Assembly (NCBI RefSeq): GCF_004365575.1 | Contig: NZ_SOBG01000001.1 | Span: 1 to 64,000 of the forward strand | Direction: 5' to 3' | Source: Hypnocyclicus thermotrophus | Lineage (GTDB): Bacteria; Fusobacteriota; Fusobacteriia; Fusobacteriales; Fusobacteriaceae | Length of the DNA stretch: 64,000 bases | Shown: piece after piece, positions 26,796 through 35,726 of the stretch | Position numbering within the stretch: position 1 is the stretch's first letter | Layout of the letters: each line of letters starts with the position of its first letter | The notes under the pieces: model-generated | Database searches by the model: none | What the model was told of the DNA's origin: nothing | Seen by the model: the letters and a program-made list of their open reading frames with translations, nothing else | Program-made: the position numbers and the translations under genes

Positions 26796-27614
26796 ATGGT
26801 AAATATTGAAAAATATTACAAAAAAGGAGAGCCTTTTATAGATAAGTACTACAACTTTGATAAAATTCCTTTAAAATTTCAAGAAAATTTTAAAAATAAC
26901 GAAAAAGATTTTGAATTTGCATTACATATTTCTGATTATAAAATAGAAAATAGTGGTTTACTCATTTTTGCTTTTAAAGATTATCTCTATATTTTGGATG
27001 ATTCAAAAGAAAAATTTTTAGAAACAAAATTTTTTTACAGTGAAATTGATGTTATTAAAATTTCAAGAGAACTTCTTTTAGGAAAACTTATTATTATAAA
27101 AAATGATCAAGAAATAGTTATTCACTTTAATTCTTCTGCTTCAATTACTATAGAAGAATTTATAAAATACTTAAGAGAAAAATATATTGATTTTAAAGAA
27201 GAAACTCCTAGCCTACCAAAATCTAAAATATTTAATAATTTGGAAAATATTTATAATATAATGCTTTCTAAAATAGATATTGAAATAAAAGATTTTGTGT
27301 TTCAACCTGACGAATTTCTTTATAATAAAGAAGAAAATATTACTACTAAATTAACTAGTGCTCTATATTTAATAGGAGAACGAGAATTAATTATTTTTAA
27401 CAAAGGAAAAGAAATAAAAATAAATAATGAAAGAGACTATGAATATAGCGAAACTTTTATACCAATTAATAAAATAATTACTATAACTGAGTCAAATCAT
27501 CTTCTTTATGACGATATTGTAATTATAACTATCAATTTATTAAAAAAACAGATTAAGTTTTTATTTTCCAATGACAATAAAGATAGAAATAAAATTATAT
27601 ACTTAGCAAAATAA
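26796..27614 (+). CDS. Hypothetical protein with two PH-like domains
   Basis: A 272-residue soluble protein without signal or membrane helix. I do not recognise a named family. Two segments look like bacterial PH-like beta-sandwiches: residues about 45-130 (LLIFAFKDYLYILDD ... EIDVIKISRELLLGKLIII ... TIEEFIKYLREKY) and about 165-270 (SALYLIGERELIIFNKGK ... FIPINKIITITES). The domain call is from secondary-structure pattern only. AGTAGGGTGG precedes the ATG. It lies alone upstream of the T-box operon. Confidence 0.6.
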   Translation: MVNIEKYYKKGEPFIDKYYNFDKIPLKFQENFKNNEKDFEFALHISDYKIENSGLLIFAFKDYLYILDDSKEKFLETKFFYSEIDVIKISRELLLGKLIIIKNDQEIVIHFNSSASITIEEFIKYLREKYIDFKEETPSLPKSKIFNNLENIYNIMLSKIDIEIKDFVFQPDEFLYNKEENITTKLTSALYLIGERELIIFNKGKEIKINNERDYEYSETFIPINKIITITESNHLLYDDIVIITINLLKKQIKFLFSNDNKDRNKIIYLAK

Positions 27615-27623
27615 CAAAAAAAC

Positions 27624-27652
27624 TTGACAATTGTATAAAAAAATAGTACAAT
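27624..27652 (+). promoter_or_regulatory. Promoter of the aspS2-gatCAB operon
   Basis: TTGACA (27624-27629), a 17-base spacer and TACAAT (27647-27652), just upstream of the T-box leader. Confidence 0.85.
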
Positions 27653-27680
27653 GCATTAACAATTTAATACTACCTAGTTT

Positions 27681-27962
27681 TAAAGGCGATGACAAGGAGA
27701 GTAAATATAAGATGTAGTTATGAGCGAGCTAGTGACGGTGAGAGTCTAGCAACGAAGCTTATATTGAAGAACACCTTCGAGCTGCTAACCGAAAGTTTTA
27801 ATTTTGATTAAAATTAGTAGGCTTAGACGTATTCGGGACGTTATTTCCGACGGGTATCGAGCATTCTTAGAAATGTTTCCGTACTTTGTGAAAAGGACTA
27901 ATTATAATTTTTTTGAAATTATACTCTTCACGTATATGTATGGATCGTGGAGAGTTTTTTTT
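27681..27962 (+). ncRNA. T-box leader RNA, Asn(/Glu) specifier, unusual antiterminator
   Basis: Stem I landmarks are clear: GATGACAAGGAGAGTAA, the distal GAGCGAGCTAGTGACGGTGAGAGTCTAGC region (27722-27750), and the 3' side ending CCTTCGAGCTGC. The specifier position reads GAAC: AAC (Asn, 27770-27772) overlapped by GAA (Glu, 27769-27771). AGTAGGCTTAGACG with GGGACGTTA (around 27817-27843) matches the conserved stem II/IIAB region. The terminator is 27923-27955 plus eight T. A competing hairpin pairs GTGAA (27888-27892) with TTCAC (27927-27931). I cannot find the usual AGGGTGGNACCGCG; the putative bulge reads AAGGACT instead of TGGNACC. Confidence 0.85.
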
Positions 27963-27995
27963 ATACAATTTAATTTATTTAACAGGGGGAAAAAC

Positions 27996-29282
27996 ATGGA
28001 AAGAATTTATATTGAGACTTTATTAAAAGAAAAACCACAAAAAGCTAAATTAACTGGTTGGGTTCACAGAATTAATTCTTTAGGACAAGTAAATTTTGTA
28101 ATTCTTAGAGATAAAACTGGTGTTATTCAATTAGTTATGACAAAAGAACAACTAGAAAATTTAAAGCTAGAAACACCTATTACTGTTATTGGTAAAGTAG
28201 TCGAAAACCCTAAAGCTATAAATAATATTGAAATGCAAGTTGAAGATTTAAATCTTCTTGGAAAAGTATATGATAGTTTACCATTTGAAATAAATAAAAA
28301 AACTATTCAAGCTAAATTAGAAACACAACTAGATAATAGAACTATTGCTCTTAGAAGACCAAATATAAGGGCTATATTTAAAATACAACAAGAAATTGAA
28401 GAAGGATTTAAAACATATTTAAAATCAAAAAATTTCTCACAAATACATACTCCAAAAATTATTGATTCTTCTACAGAAGGTGGAAGCGAAATGTTTACTG
28501 TTGATTACTATGGAAGAAGATCATTTTTAGCTCAAAGTCCTCAATTTTATAAACAAATGATGGTAGGAGCTGGTTTTGAAAGAGTATTTGAAATAGGACA
28601 CGCTTATAGAGCTGAATTGCATAATACTTGGAGACATTTAAGCGAATATATAAGTTTAGATGTCGAAATGGGATTTATTGAAAATGAAGAAGATATAATG
28701 AAACTTGAAGAAGATATTCTAAACTATATTTTTTCTCATTTAAATAAGACTTGTAAAAAAGAATTAGATATGTTTAATATAACGTTAGAAGAAAATTTCA
28801 AAATACCTAGAATTTCATTAAAAGAAGCTCAAGATATTTTATTAGAAAAATTTAATAAACGTTCTCCAATAGGGAATCTTGATGCTGAAGGAGAAAAAAT
28901 ATTTTCTAAATATGTAAAAGAAACATATAATAGTGATTTTATTTTTGTAACAGAATATCCAATCTCAAAAAGACCTGTTTATACTATGCCTCATGAATCG
29001 AAAAAAGAAGTTACTAGAAGTTTTGATCTAATTTATAAAGGACTTGAAATAACAACTGGAGGGCAAAGAATACATGATTATAAAATGTTAATAGAAAATA
29101 TTAAAAAATTTGATATGAAACCTGAAAATTTTGAATTTTATACAGATACATTTAAATATGGTATGCCACCTCATGGCGGATTTGCAATTGGTTTAGAAAG
29201 GTTAACAATGCAAATACTAAATTTAACTAATATCAGAGAAGCTAGTTTAATACCTAGAGATTTAAAAAGAATTAAACCATAA
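27996..29282 (+). CDS. aspS2: Archaeal-type (probably non-discriminating) aspartyl-tRNA synthetase
   Basis: A 428-residue class IIb synthetase: N-terminal OB-fold (KAKLTGWVHRINSLGQVNFVILRD), motif 2 region (FERVFEIGHAYRAELHNTWRHLSEYISLDVEMGF) and motif 3 (GGFAIGLERLTMQIL ... REASLIPRD). The length and these motifs match the archaeal AspS2 type, not the roughly 590-residue bacterial AspS. In an operon with GatCAB and an Asn-specifier T-box it probably charges tRNA-Asn with Asp for amidation. ATG 27996 follows AGGGGG; upstream frame belongs to the leader RNA. Confidence 0.9.
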   Translation: MERIYIETLLKEKPQKAKLTGWVHRINSLGQVNFVILRDKTGVIQLVMTKEQLENLKLETPITVIGKVVENPKAINNIEMQVEDLNLLGKVYDSLPFEINKKTIQAKLETQLDNRTIALRRPNIRAIFKIQQEIEEGFKTYLKSKNFSQIHTPKIIDSSTEGGSEMFTVDYYGRRSFLAQSPQFYKQMMVGAGFERVFEIGHAYRAELHNTWRHLSEYISLDVEMGFIENEEDIMKLEEDILNYIFSHLNKTCKKELDMFNITLEENFKIPRISLKEAQDILLEKFNKRSPIGNLDAEGEKIFSKYVKETYNSDFIFVTEYPISKRPVYTMPHESKKEVTRSFDLIYKGLEITTGGQRIHDYKMLIENIKKFDMKPENFEFYTDTFKYGMPPHGGFAIGLERLTMQILNLTNIREASLIPRDLKRIKP

Positions 29283-29295
29283 AGGGGGATTAATA

Positions 29296-29580
29296 ATGAA
29301 AATAACTGTTGATAAAGTAAATTATATTGCTAAATTAGCAAAATTAAAATTCACTAAAAATGAAGCTGAAAATTTAGCAAAAGAATTTGAAACTGTACTA
29401 GAACATTTTGCTACTATTGATAATTTCGATCTTTCTGATATAGAAAGTTATGATTTTAGTGAAACTAATTCAGAATTTAGAAAAGATGAAGTAGAAGTTT
29501 TTGAAAATAAAGAAAAGTTATTTAAAAATACTAAAAAAATGAATGGTACTAGTATAGAGATACCTAAAGTAATAGAATAA
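29296..29580 (+). CDS. gatC: Glu/Asp-tRNA amidotransferase subunit C
   Basis: A 94-residue subunit that wraps and stabilises GatA. The pattern DKVNYIAKLAKLKFTKNEAENLAKEFETVLEHFATIDNFDLSDIE is typical of GatC. AAGGGGG precedes the ATG. It sits between aspS2 and gatA with short gaps. Confidence 0.93.
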   Translation: MKITVDKVNYIAKLAKLKFTKNEAENLAKEFETVLEHFATIDNFDLSDIESYDFSETNSEFRKDEVEVFENKEKLFKNTKKMNGTSIEIPKVIE

Positions 29581-29590
29581 GGGGGATAAT

Positions 29591-31027
29591 ATGGATATTT
29601 TTGAAATGAGTGCTATAGAGATAAGAGAAGCTATAATTAATAAAAAGATTAGTGCTATTGATTTAATAAATAAAATATATGAAAAAATAGAAAAAGAAGA
29701 TAAACAAATAAATAGTTTTATTACTTTATCAAAAGAATTAGCTAAAAAGCAAGCTGAAGAAATAGATGATAAAATTAAAAACGGTGAAAGTTTAGGGAAA
29801 TTGGCTGGAATTCCAATAGCTATAAAAGATAACATTTGTACTGATGGAATAAAAACAACTTGTGCTTCAAAAATGTTAGAAGATTTTATTCCGCCATATG
29901 ATGCTACCGTTATAAAAAAATTAAAAGCTGAAGATGCTATAATTATAGGAAAAGTAAATATGGATGAATTTGCAATGGGTTCATCATGTGAAAATTCATA
30001 TTTTGGACCTACTAAAAATCCAGTGGATATAAGTAGAGTTCCTGGTGGCTCTTCTGGTGGCTCTTCTGCTAGTGTTGCAGCAAAATTTGTTCCTATTTCC
30101 CTTGGTAGTGATACAGGAGGAAGTATAAGACAACCGGCTGGATTTTGTGGAGTTACAGGATTAAAACCTACTTATGGAAAAGTATCAAGATTTGGACTTA
30201 TTGCTTTTGGTTCATCTCTTGATCAAATTGGTCCAATTACAAGAAGTATTGATGATGCTGCTCTTTGCTTAGAAGTTATTCAAGGTCATGATAAATTAGA
30301 TAATACAAGTGCAAAACTTAAATACGATACTTATTTAGATAAATTAAATAATGTTGATATACAAAATATGAAAATTGCAGTTGCTAAAGAATTTATAAAA
30401 AAAGGATTAAATGAAGAGATTAAAAATAATTTTCTTGAAACAATAGAAAAATTTAAATCTCTTGGTGCTAAAGTAGAATATATCTCTATGCCCATTACAG
30501 AAGAAGGACTTTCAGCATATTATATAATATCTTCTGCTGAAGCTAGCTCAAATCTTGCTAGATTTGATGGTATAAGATATGGATATAGAACTAAAACGTA
30601 TGAAGATGTAAATGATATCATGGTAAATTCAAGAACAGAAGCATTTGGAAAAGAAGTTAAAAGACGTATAATGTTAGGAACTTATGCTCTTTCTTCTGGA
30701 TATTACGATGCCTATTATAATAGAGCTCTTAAATTAAAGAAAAAAATCAAAGATCAATACAAAGAAATTTTTGAAAAGTATGATTTAATATTAAGTCCAA
30801 TATCACCTGTACTACCATTTAAAATAGGTGAAAAAACATCTGACCCTCTAGAAATGTATCTTGCTGATATTTATACTATAAATATCAACTTAGCTGGTGT
30901 TCCTGCTATATCAATTCCAAGTGGTAAAAATAAAGATGGATTGCCTATTGGAATTCAGCTAATTGGTAAACATTTTGATGAAGAAAAAATTCTTAGAGCT
31001 GCCAAAGCTTTTGAGGGGGTAAAATAA
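29591..31027 (+). CDS. gatA: Glu/Asp-tRNA amidotransferase subunit A
   Basis: A 478-residue amidase-signature protein that releases ammonia from glutamine. The catalytic Lys is in GIPIAIKDNI. The Ser-cisSer pair lies in PGGSSGGSSASVAAK and LGSDTGGSIRQPAGF. It belongs to the transamidosome that converts Asp-tRNA-Asn (and Glu-tRNA-Gln) to the amide. Its stop overlaps the gatB start by one base (TAATGA). Confidence 0.97.
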   Translation: MDIFEMSAIEIREAIINKKISAIDLINKIYEKIEKEDKQINSFITLSKELAKKQAEEIDDKIKNGESLGKLAGIPIAIKDNICTDGIKTTCASKMLEDFIPPYDATVIKKLKAEDAIIIGKVNMDEFAMGSSCENSYFGPTKNPVDISRVPGGSSGGSSASVAAKFVPISLGSDTGGSIRQPAGFCGVTGLKPTYGKVSRFGLIAFGSSLDQIGPITRSIDDAALCLEVIQGHDKLDNTSAKLKYDTYLDKLNNVDIQNMKIAVAKEFIKKGLNEEIKNNFLETIEKFKSLGAKVEYISMPITEEGLSAYYIISSAEASSNLARFDGIRYGYRTKTYEDVNDIMVNSRTEAFGKEVKRRIMLGTYALSSGYYDAYYNRALKLKKKIKDQYKEIFEKYDLILSPISPVLPFKIGEKTSDPLEMYLADIYTININLAGVPAISIPSGKNKDGLPIGIQLIGKHFDEEKILRAAKAFEGVK

Positions 31028-32460
31028 TGACTTTAGAAACTATTATTGGATTAGAAATACATGTTGAATTAGATACTAAAACAAAAATATTTTGTAATTG
31101 TTCAACTAAATTTGGTAAAAAACCTAATGAAAATACTTGTCCAATCTGTCTTGGACTTCCTGGTACTTTACCCGTAATGAACGAAAGAGTTATAGAACTA
31201 GCTGTAAAAGCTGGGCTCGCAATCAATTGTAATATCAATACTTTAAATAAAATGGATAGAAAAAATTATTTCTATCCTGATTTACCAAAAGCTTATCAAA
31301 TATCTCAATATGATTTACCTATATGTCAAGATGGCTATGTAGATATTGAAACTGAACAAGGCTCTAAAAGAATAAGAATCAATAGAATTCATATGGAAGA
31401 AGATGCTGGTAAATTAGTACATGATGAATTCGAACCAGTATCATATATTGACTATAATAGGGTTGGTGTTCCTCTAATAGAAATAGTTACAGAACCTGAT
31501 ATTAGATCCATTGATGAAGCAATTATATTTTTAAAAACATTAAAAAATATTTTAGAATATGCTGATATATCAGATTGTAAAATGGAAGAAGGTTCTCTAA
31601 GATGTGACGCTAATATTTCTATGAGAAAAGTAGGAGATACAAAATTAAATACTAGAGTAGAATTAAAAAACATAAATTCATTTAAAGAACTTGAAAAAGC
31701 TCTACTTAAAGAACAAAAAAGACAATCTGAACTTTATAAATATGGTGAAGATTATAAAATTATACAAGAAACAAGAAGATGGGATAGTGCAAAAGGAAAA
31801 ACTATACCTATGAGAGGAAAAGAAGAAGCACATGATTATAGATACTTTCCAGAACCTGATATTATCCCTTTAATTGTTAAAAATGAAATTTTAGAAAATG
31901 CAAAAGCATCTTTACCTGAATTACCAAGTATAAAAAAAGAAAGATTTATAAAAGATTACGCATTAACAGAAACTGACGCATCTATTATTGTAGCAGATAA
32001 ATATTTAGCTAATTATTTTGAAGACATTGTAAAAGAAGGTGCTGATGCAAAAAATGCAAGTAATTGGATATTAAGAGATGTTATTCGAATATTAAATGAA
32101 CAAAAAATAGAAGCAAAAGATTTTAATTTACCTGCTAAAGAATTAGCGACTATTATAAAACTTACTAAAGAAAACAAAATAAATAGTAGCTCTGCTACTC
32201 TAGTCTTTGATGAAATATTAAAAACTAATAAAACAGCTCTTGAAATAATTGAAGAAAAATCTTTATTACAATCAAATGATAGTAGTGAAATTGAAGCAAT
32301 TGTTGATAAAGTTATTTTTGAAAATGAAAATGTCGTTAAGCAATATAAAGAAGGAAATAAAAAAGTACTAGGTTTCCTTGTTGGGCAAATAATGAAAGCA
32401 ACTAAAGGAAAAGTGAATCCAAAAATTGCTAATGAAATTTTATCAAAAAAATTAAATTAA
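31027..32460 (+). CDS. gatB: Glu/Asp-tRNA amidotransferase subunit B
   Basis: A 477-residue subunit that binds and phosphorylates the mischarged tRNA. IGLEIHVELDTKTKIFC, CPICLGLPGTLPV, MDRKNYFYPDLPKAYQISQYD and the C-terminal YqeY-like tail (KVLGFLVGQIMKATKGKVNPKIANEIL) are family landmarks. It ends the operon. A terminator follows directly. Confidence 0.97.
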   Translation: MTLETIIGLEIHVELDTKTKIFCNCSTKFGKKPNENTCPICLGLPGTLPVMNERVIELAVKAGLAINCNINTLNKMDRKNYFYPDLPKAYQISQYDLPICQDGYVDIETEQGSKRIRINRIHMEEDAGKLVHDEFEPVSYIDYNRVGVPLIEIVTEPDIRSIDEAIIFLKTLKNILEYADISDCKMEEGSLRCDANISMRKVGDTKLNTRVELKNINSFKELEKALLKEQKRQSELYKYGEDYKIIQETRRWDSAKGKTIPMRGKEEAHDYRYFPEPDIIPLIVKNEILENAKASLPELPSIKKERFIKDYALTETDASIIVADKYLANYFEDIVKEGADAKNASNWILRDVIRILNEQKIEAKDFNLPAKELATIIKLTKENKINSSSATLVFDEILKTNKTALEIIEEKSLLQSNDSSEIEAIVDKVIFENENVVKQYKEGNKKVLGFLVGQIMKATKGKVNPKIANEILSKKLN

Positions 32461-32466
32461 TATTTA

Positions 32467-32493
32467 AACACAAAGGTTTTCCTTTGTGTTTTT
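32467..32493 (+). terminator. Terminator of aspS2-gatCAB
   Basis: Stem AACACAAAGG/CCTTTGTGTT with a TTTT loop and T run, seven bases after the gatB stop. Confidence 0.9.
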
Positions 32494-32606
32494 CTTTACC
32501 ATTTAATTATTTTTTGATAAAATATATATATACTAAAGTTTAGTTTTAAACATATCAAAATACTTATTATTTAAAGTTATATTAAATACTATTCTTGGGG
32601 GAATTT

Positions 32607-34169
32607 ATGGAAAATATTTTTTTTGCTGATGATACAAATATTGATTTTAAAGCATCTAAAAACTTTGATGATAATTGGAAAATTATTATTGCTGATGATG
32701 AAGAGGATATACATACAGTTACAAAATTAGTTTTAAAAAATGTAGAATTTGAAGAAAAACCAATTGAATTTATTAGTTGTTTTAATGATGATGAAACTAA
32801 AAATGCATTAAAAAAACATTCTGATGCTGCAATTATTTTATTAGATGTAGTTATGGATACTCTTGATTCTGGTTTAAAAATCACAAAATACATTAGAGAA
32901 GAACTAAAAAATAGAGCTATTCGTATTATATTACGTACTGGTCAAGCTGGTACTGCACCAGAAAGAAATGTAATTATTAATTATGATATTAATGATTATA
33001 AAGAAAAAACAGAATTAACTTCTCAAAAATTATTTACAACTGTTATCTCCTCATTAAGAGGATATAAGGATATTCGTACTATTGAACATAGTAAAAACGG
33101 TCTTGAAAAAATAATAAAATCTTCTTCAAAACTTTTTTCACCTAATCAAAAAATGAAAAATTTTGCTGAATTATTACTAGAAGAGCTTTCGTCTTTGATA
33201 GATTCTTCCGATTCTATGTTTTATTTTCAACCATCAAGCTTTATGTCATTTAAAGATAATAATTCTATGAAAATAGTCGCTGCTACTGGTAATTTTTTTA
33301 AATATATTGGTTTAACTATTGATGAAATGAATGATATTCTCTTAAAAGAAAAATTGACTGACTTAGACATAAATAATAATTTTATAATTAATAAAGATGA
33401 ATTCTTTGGTTGTTTTGAGTCGATTAATGAATCAAAATCCATTATATACTTTAAAGACTCTAGAGGCTTTTCTAATGTTGATAAAAATTTATTAAAAATA
33501 TTTTCCACTAATGTATCAACTGCACTTGATAATTTCTTTTTAAATGAAGAAATTATTAATACCCAAAAAGAAATTATTACAACACTTGGTGAAGTTGTAG
33601 AAACACGTTCTAAAGAAACTCATCATCATGTAAAAAGAGTTGCTGATTTTTCATATTTTTTAGCTTTAAAATATGGACTTTCTAAAGATGAATGTGAAAT
33701 ATTAAGAGCAGCTTCGCCTATGCATGATATAGGAAAAATAGGTATCCCAGAACAAATATTAAACAAACCCTCAAAGTTAACAAAAGATGAATTTGAACTA
33801 ATAAAAAAACATACTATAATAGGGTATGATATATTAAGTAATTCAAATAGAGAAATATTAAAAGCTGCTTCTATTATTTCTAATGAACACCACGAAAAAT
33901 GGGATGGAACTGGTTATCCTAAAGGCCTTAAAGGAGAAGAAATTCATATTTATGGTAGAATTACAGCTATTTGTGATGTATTTGATGCACTTTCACATAA
34001 AAGAGTGTATAAAGAAGCTTGGCCTATTGAAAAAGTAATAAATTATATTTTATCTGAAAAAGGAAGGCATTTTGATCCAAAATTGGTAGATTTATTTATT
34101 GAAAATATTGACTATATTTTAAAAATAAAAAATACTAATAAAGACTATGATGAATTATTTAAATTTTAA
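32607..34169 (+). CDS. Response regulator with DUF3369-like linker and HD-GYP domain
   Basis: A 520-residue two-component output protein. A receiver domain (about 22-150) has acidic IIIADDEED and phospho-acceptor Asp80 (IILLDVVMD). A middle region (about 160-310) resembles DUF3369. The HD-GYP domain (about 330-500) has MHDIGKIGIP, HHEKWDGTGYPKGLKGEEI and ICDVFDAL, so metal ligands and the GYP motif are intact and cyclic-di-GMP hydrolysis is expected. No histidine kinase is adjacent. ATG 32607 follows GGGGGAA; a TTG 12 bases earlier overlaps that site. Confidence 0.9.
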   Translation: MENIFFADDTNIDFKASKNFDDNWKIIIADDEEDIHTVTKLVLKNVEFEEKPIEFISCFNDDETKNALKKHSDAAIILLDVVMDTLDSGLKITKYIREELKNRAIRIILRTGQAGTAPERNVIINYDINDYKEKTELTSQKLFTTVISSLRGYKDIRTIEHSKNGLEKIIKSSSKLFSPNQKMKNFAELLLEELSSLIDSSDSMFYFQPSSFMSFKDNNSMKIVAATGNFFKYIGLTIDEMNDILLKEKLTDLDINNNFIINKDEFFGCFESINESKSIIYFKDSRGFSNVDKNLLKIFSTNVSTALDNFFLNEEIINTQKEIITTLGEVVETRSKETHHHVKRVADFSYFLALKYGLSKDECEILRAASPMHDIGKIGIPEQILNKPSKLTKDEFELIKKHTIIGYDILSNSNREILKAASIISNEHHEKWDGTGYPKGLKGEEIHIYGRITAICDVFDALSHKRVYKEAWPIEKVINYILSEKGRHFDPKLVDLFIENIDYILKIKNTNKDYDELFKF

Positions 34170-34189
34170 TAGAAAATAAGGAGTATTCT

Positions 34190-34903
34190 ATGTTTTATAG
34201 TGAAATCGCAAAATATTATGATTATATTTTCCCACAAAATAAATCGCAACTTGATTTTATTGAAAATATATCACCTATAAAAAATAATGAAATTATATTA
34301 GATGTGGGAGCTGCTACTGGTTCTTTAAGTGGTCTTCTTTCTTTAAAATCTAAAAATATTTTTGCTATTGATTTGAATAATGATTTATTGAATTTTGCAA
34401 AATTAAAATATCCAAATATAAATTTTATTTATTTAGATATGTTAAAAATAGACACTTTTTTTAACAATAAAAAATTTGATAAAATAATATCATTTGGAAA
34501 TACTATTGTTCATTTAAATACAAAAAATAATATTTATGATTTTTTAAAAAAATCTTTTAAGTTATTAAATGATAAAGGATACCTTATTTGTCAGATAATA
34601 AACTATGATAGGATTTTAAATAATAATATTTCATCTTTATCTACTATAGAAAATGATAAAATTAAATTTATTAGAAATTATATTATTAATAATGATATTA
34701 TTAAATTTAATACTATCTTAGAAATAAAAGAAAAAAATAAAATTATAGAAAATTCTATCCCACTTATTCCACTTAAAAAACATGAAATAGATAATATGTT
34801 AACTAAAATTGGGTTTAAAAATATCAACTATTATTCTAATTTTAAAGGTGATAAATTTTCTTTTAACTCTGTTTCTCTTATTTTTTCAGCGCAAAAAATT
34901 TAA
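34190..34903 (+). CDS. Class I SAM-dependent methyltransferase
   Basis: A 237-residue protein with motif I LDVGAATGSLSGLL, an acidic residue after the second strand (FAIDLNND) and a later IISFGNTIVHL. The fold is clear; the substrate is unknown. AAGGAG precedes the ATG. It lies 20 bases after the HD-GYP regulator and is probably cotranscribed. Confidence 0.85.
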   Translation: MFYSEIAKYYDYIFPQNKSQLDFIENISPIKNNEIILDVGAATGSLSGLLSLKSKNIFAIDLNNDLLNFAKLKYPNINFIYLDMLKIDTFFNNKKFDKIISFGNTIVHLNTKNNIYDFLKKSFKLLNDKGYLICQIINYDRILNNNISSLSTIENDKIKFIRNYIINNDIIKFNTILEIKEKNKIIENSIPLIPLKKHEIDNMLTKIGFKNINYYSNFKGDKFSFNSVSLIFSAQKI

Positions 34904-34923
34904 GCTGCCATAATGGCAGCTTA
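34901..34923. terminator. Compact bidirectional terminator
   Basis: Stem TAAGCTGCCA/TGGCAGCTTA with a three-base loop. Its arms contain the stop codons of both convergent genes. Confidence 0.75.
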
Positions 34924-35715
34924 TTTTAGTATTTTTTCTAATTTCTTAAGTGACGTCGTAGCATTTTCCCTAGGTCTTACTTCTAAAATATAAATAACAT
35001 TTTCTCCAATTATCTCAAAATGTTTTTTTATATCTATATTTCCTTCTCCAAGTATTTGATGATCGCTTTTTCCGTTATTATCATGTACATGAGATACCCT
35101 TATTTTATTTTTGTTCTTTATAAAAAAATCAACTTCATTATAAACATTTTTATAAGAATGCCCTATATCCCATGTAAGATACAAGTCATATTTTTTTATA
35201 AATTCACTTAGTGTCTCTTGAACTAATACTTCTGGAAATCTTCCTGAATTTTCAATACAAATTTTTACTTTATCTTTACTATAATTTATTATTTCTAATA
35301 AATTTTCTTCTAATCTCTTTTTATATTTTTCATAAAACATTTCATCAATATATATTTTTTTATCTGTTAATGTAAAACATACACTTGCACCTATATGAAG
35401 TGTTAAAAATTTTGCTTCGATATCATTTGCGAAATCAATAACATCTTTTATTCTATTAATAGATGCTATATTGATACCATCTTGAAGTTGTAAAAAAGTA
35501 ATATCTTCTGGTCCATGAAGTGTAATTATTATATTATGCTCTTTTGCATAGTTTTTTATTTTTTCCCTTTCTTCTAATGAAAAGTTTTCAGGAAAAAAAA
35601 TAGGCATATTTACATTTAATTCTACTGCTTTAAATCCATTTTCTTTTGCATAGTTTATAGAATCATAAATATTTTTTTCAAAAGCTGACGCAGCATATCC
35701 TACTATATAATTCAT
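34921..35715 (-). CDS. Xylose-isomerase-like TIM-barrel protein
   Basis: A 264-residue sugar phosphate isomerase/epimerase or endonuclease IV-type barrel. Metal-binding positions appear in AVELNVNMP, LHGPEDI, LTLHIGAS, CIENSGRFPE, LTWDIGHSYK, RVSHVHDNNGKSDHQILGEGNID and YILEVRPR. The HVHDN...DHQILGEG motif is typical. Substrate is unknown. It is 11 bases downstream of serA and likely in the same operon. Confidence 0.82.
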   Translation of the reverse strand: MNYIVGYAASAFEKNIYDSINYAKENGFKAVELNVNMPIFFPENFSLEEREKIKNYAKEHNIIITLHGPEDITFLQLQDGINIASINRIKDVIDFANDIEAKFLTLHIGASVCFTLTDKKIYIDEMFYEKYKKRLEENLLEIINYSKDKVKICIENSGRFPEVLVQETLSEFIKKYDLYLTWDIGHSYKNVYNEVDFFIKNKNKIRVSHVHDNNGKSDHQILGEGNIDIKKHFEIIGENVIYILEVRPRENATTSLKKLEKILK

Positions 35716-35726
35716 ATTGTTACTCC

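Noticed and set aside
27804-27995. N-terminal extension of aspS2 into the leader.
   Set aside because: This stretch is the T-box leader and terminator; the ATG at 27996 has the ribosome site and matches the family N-terminus.
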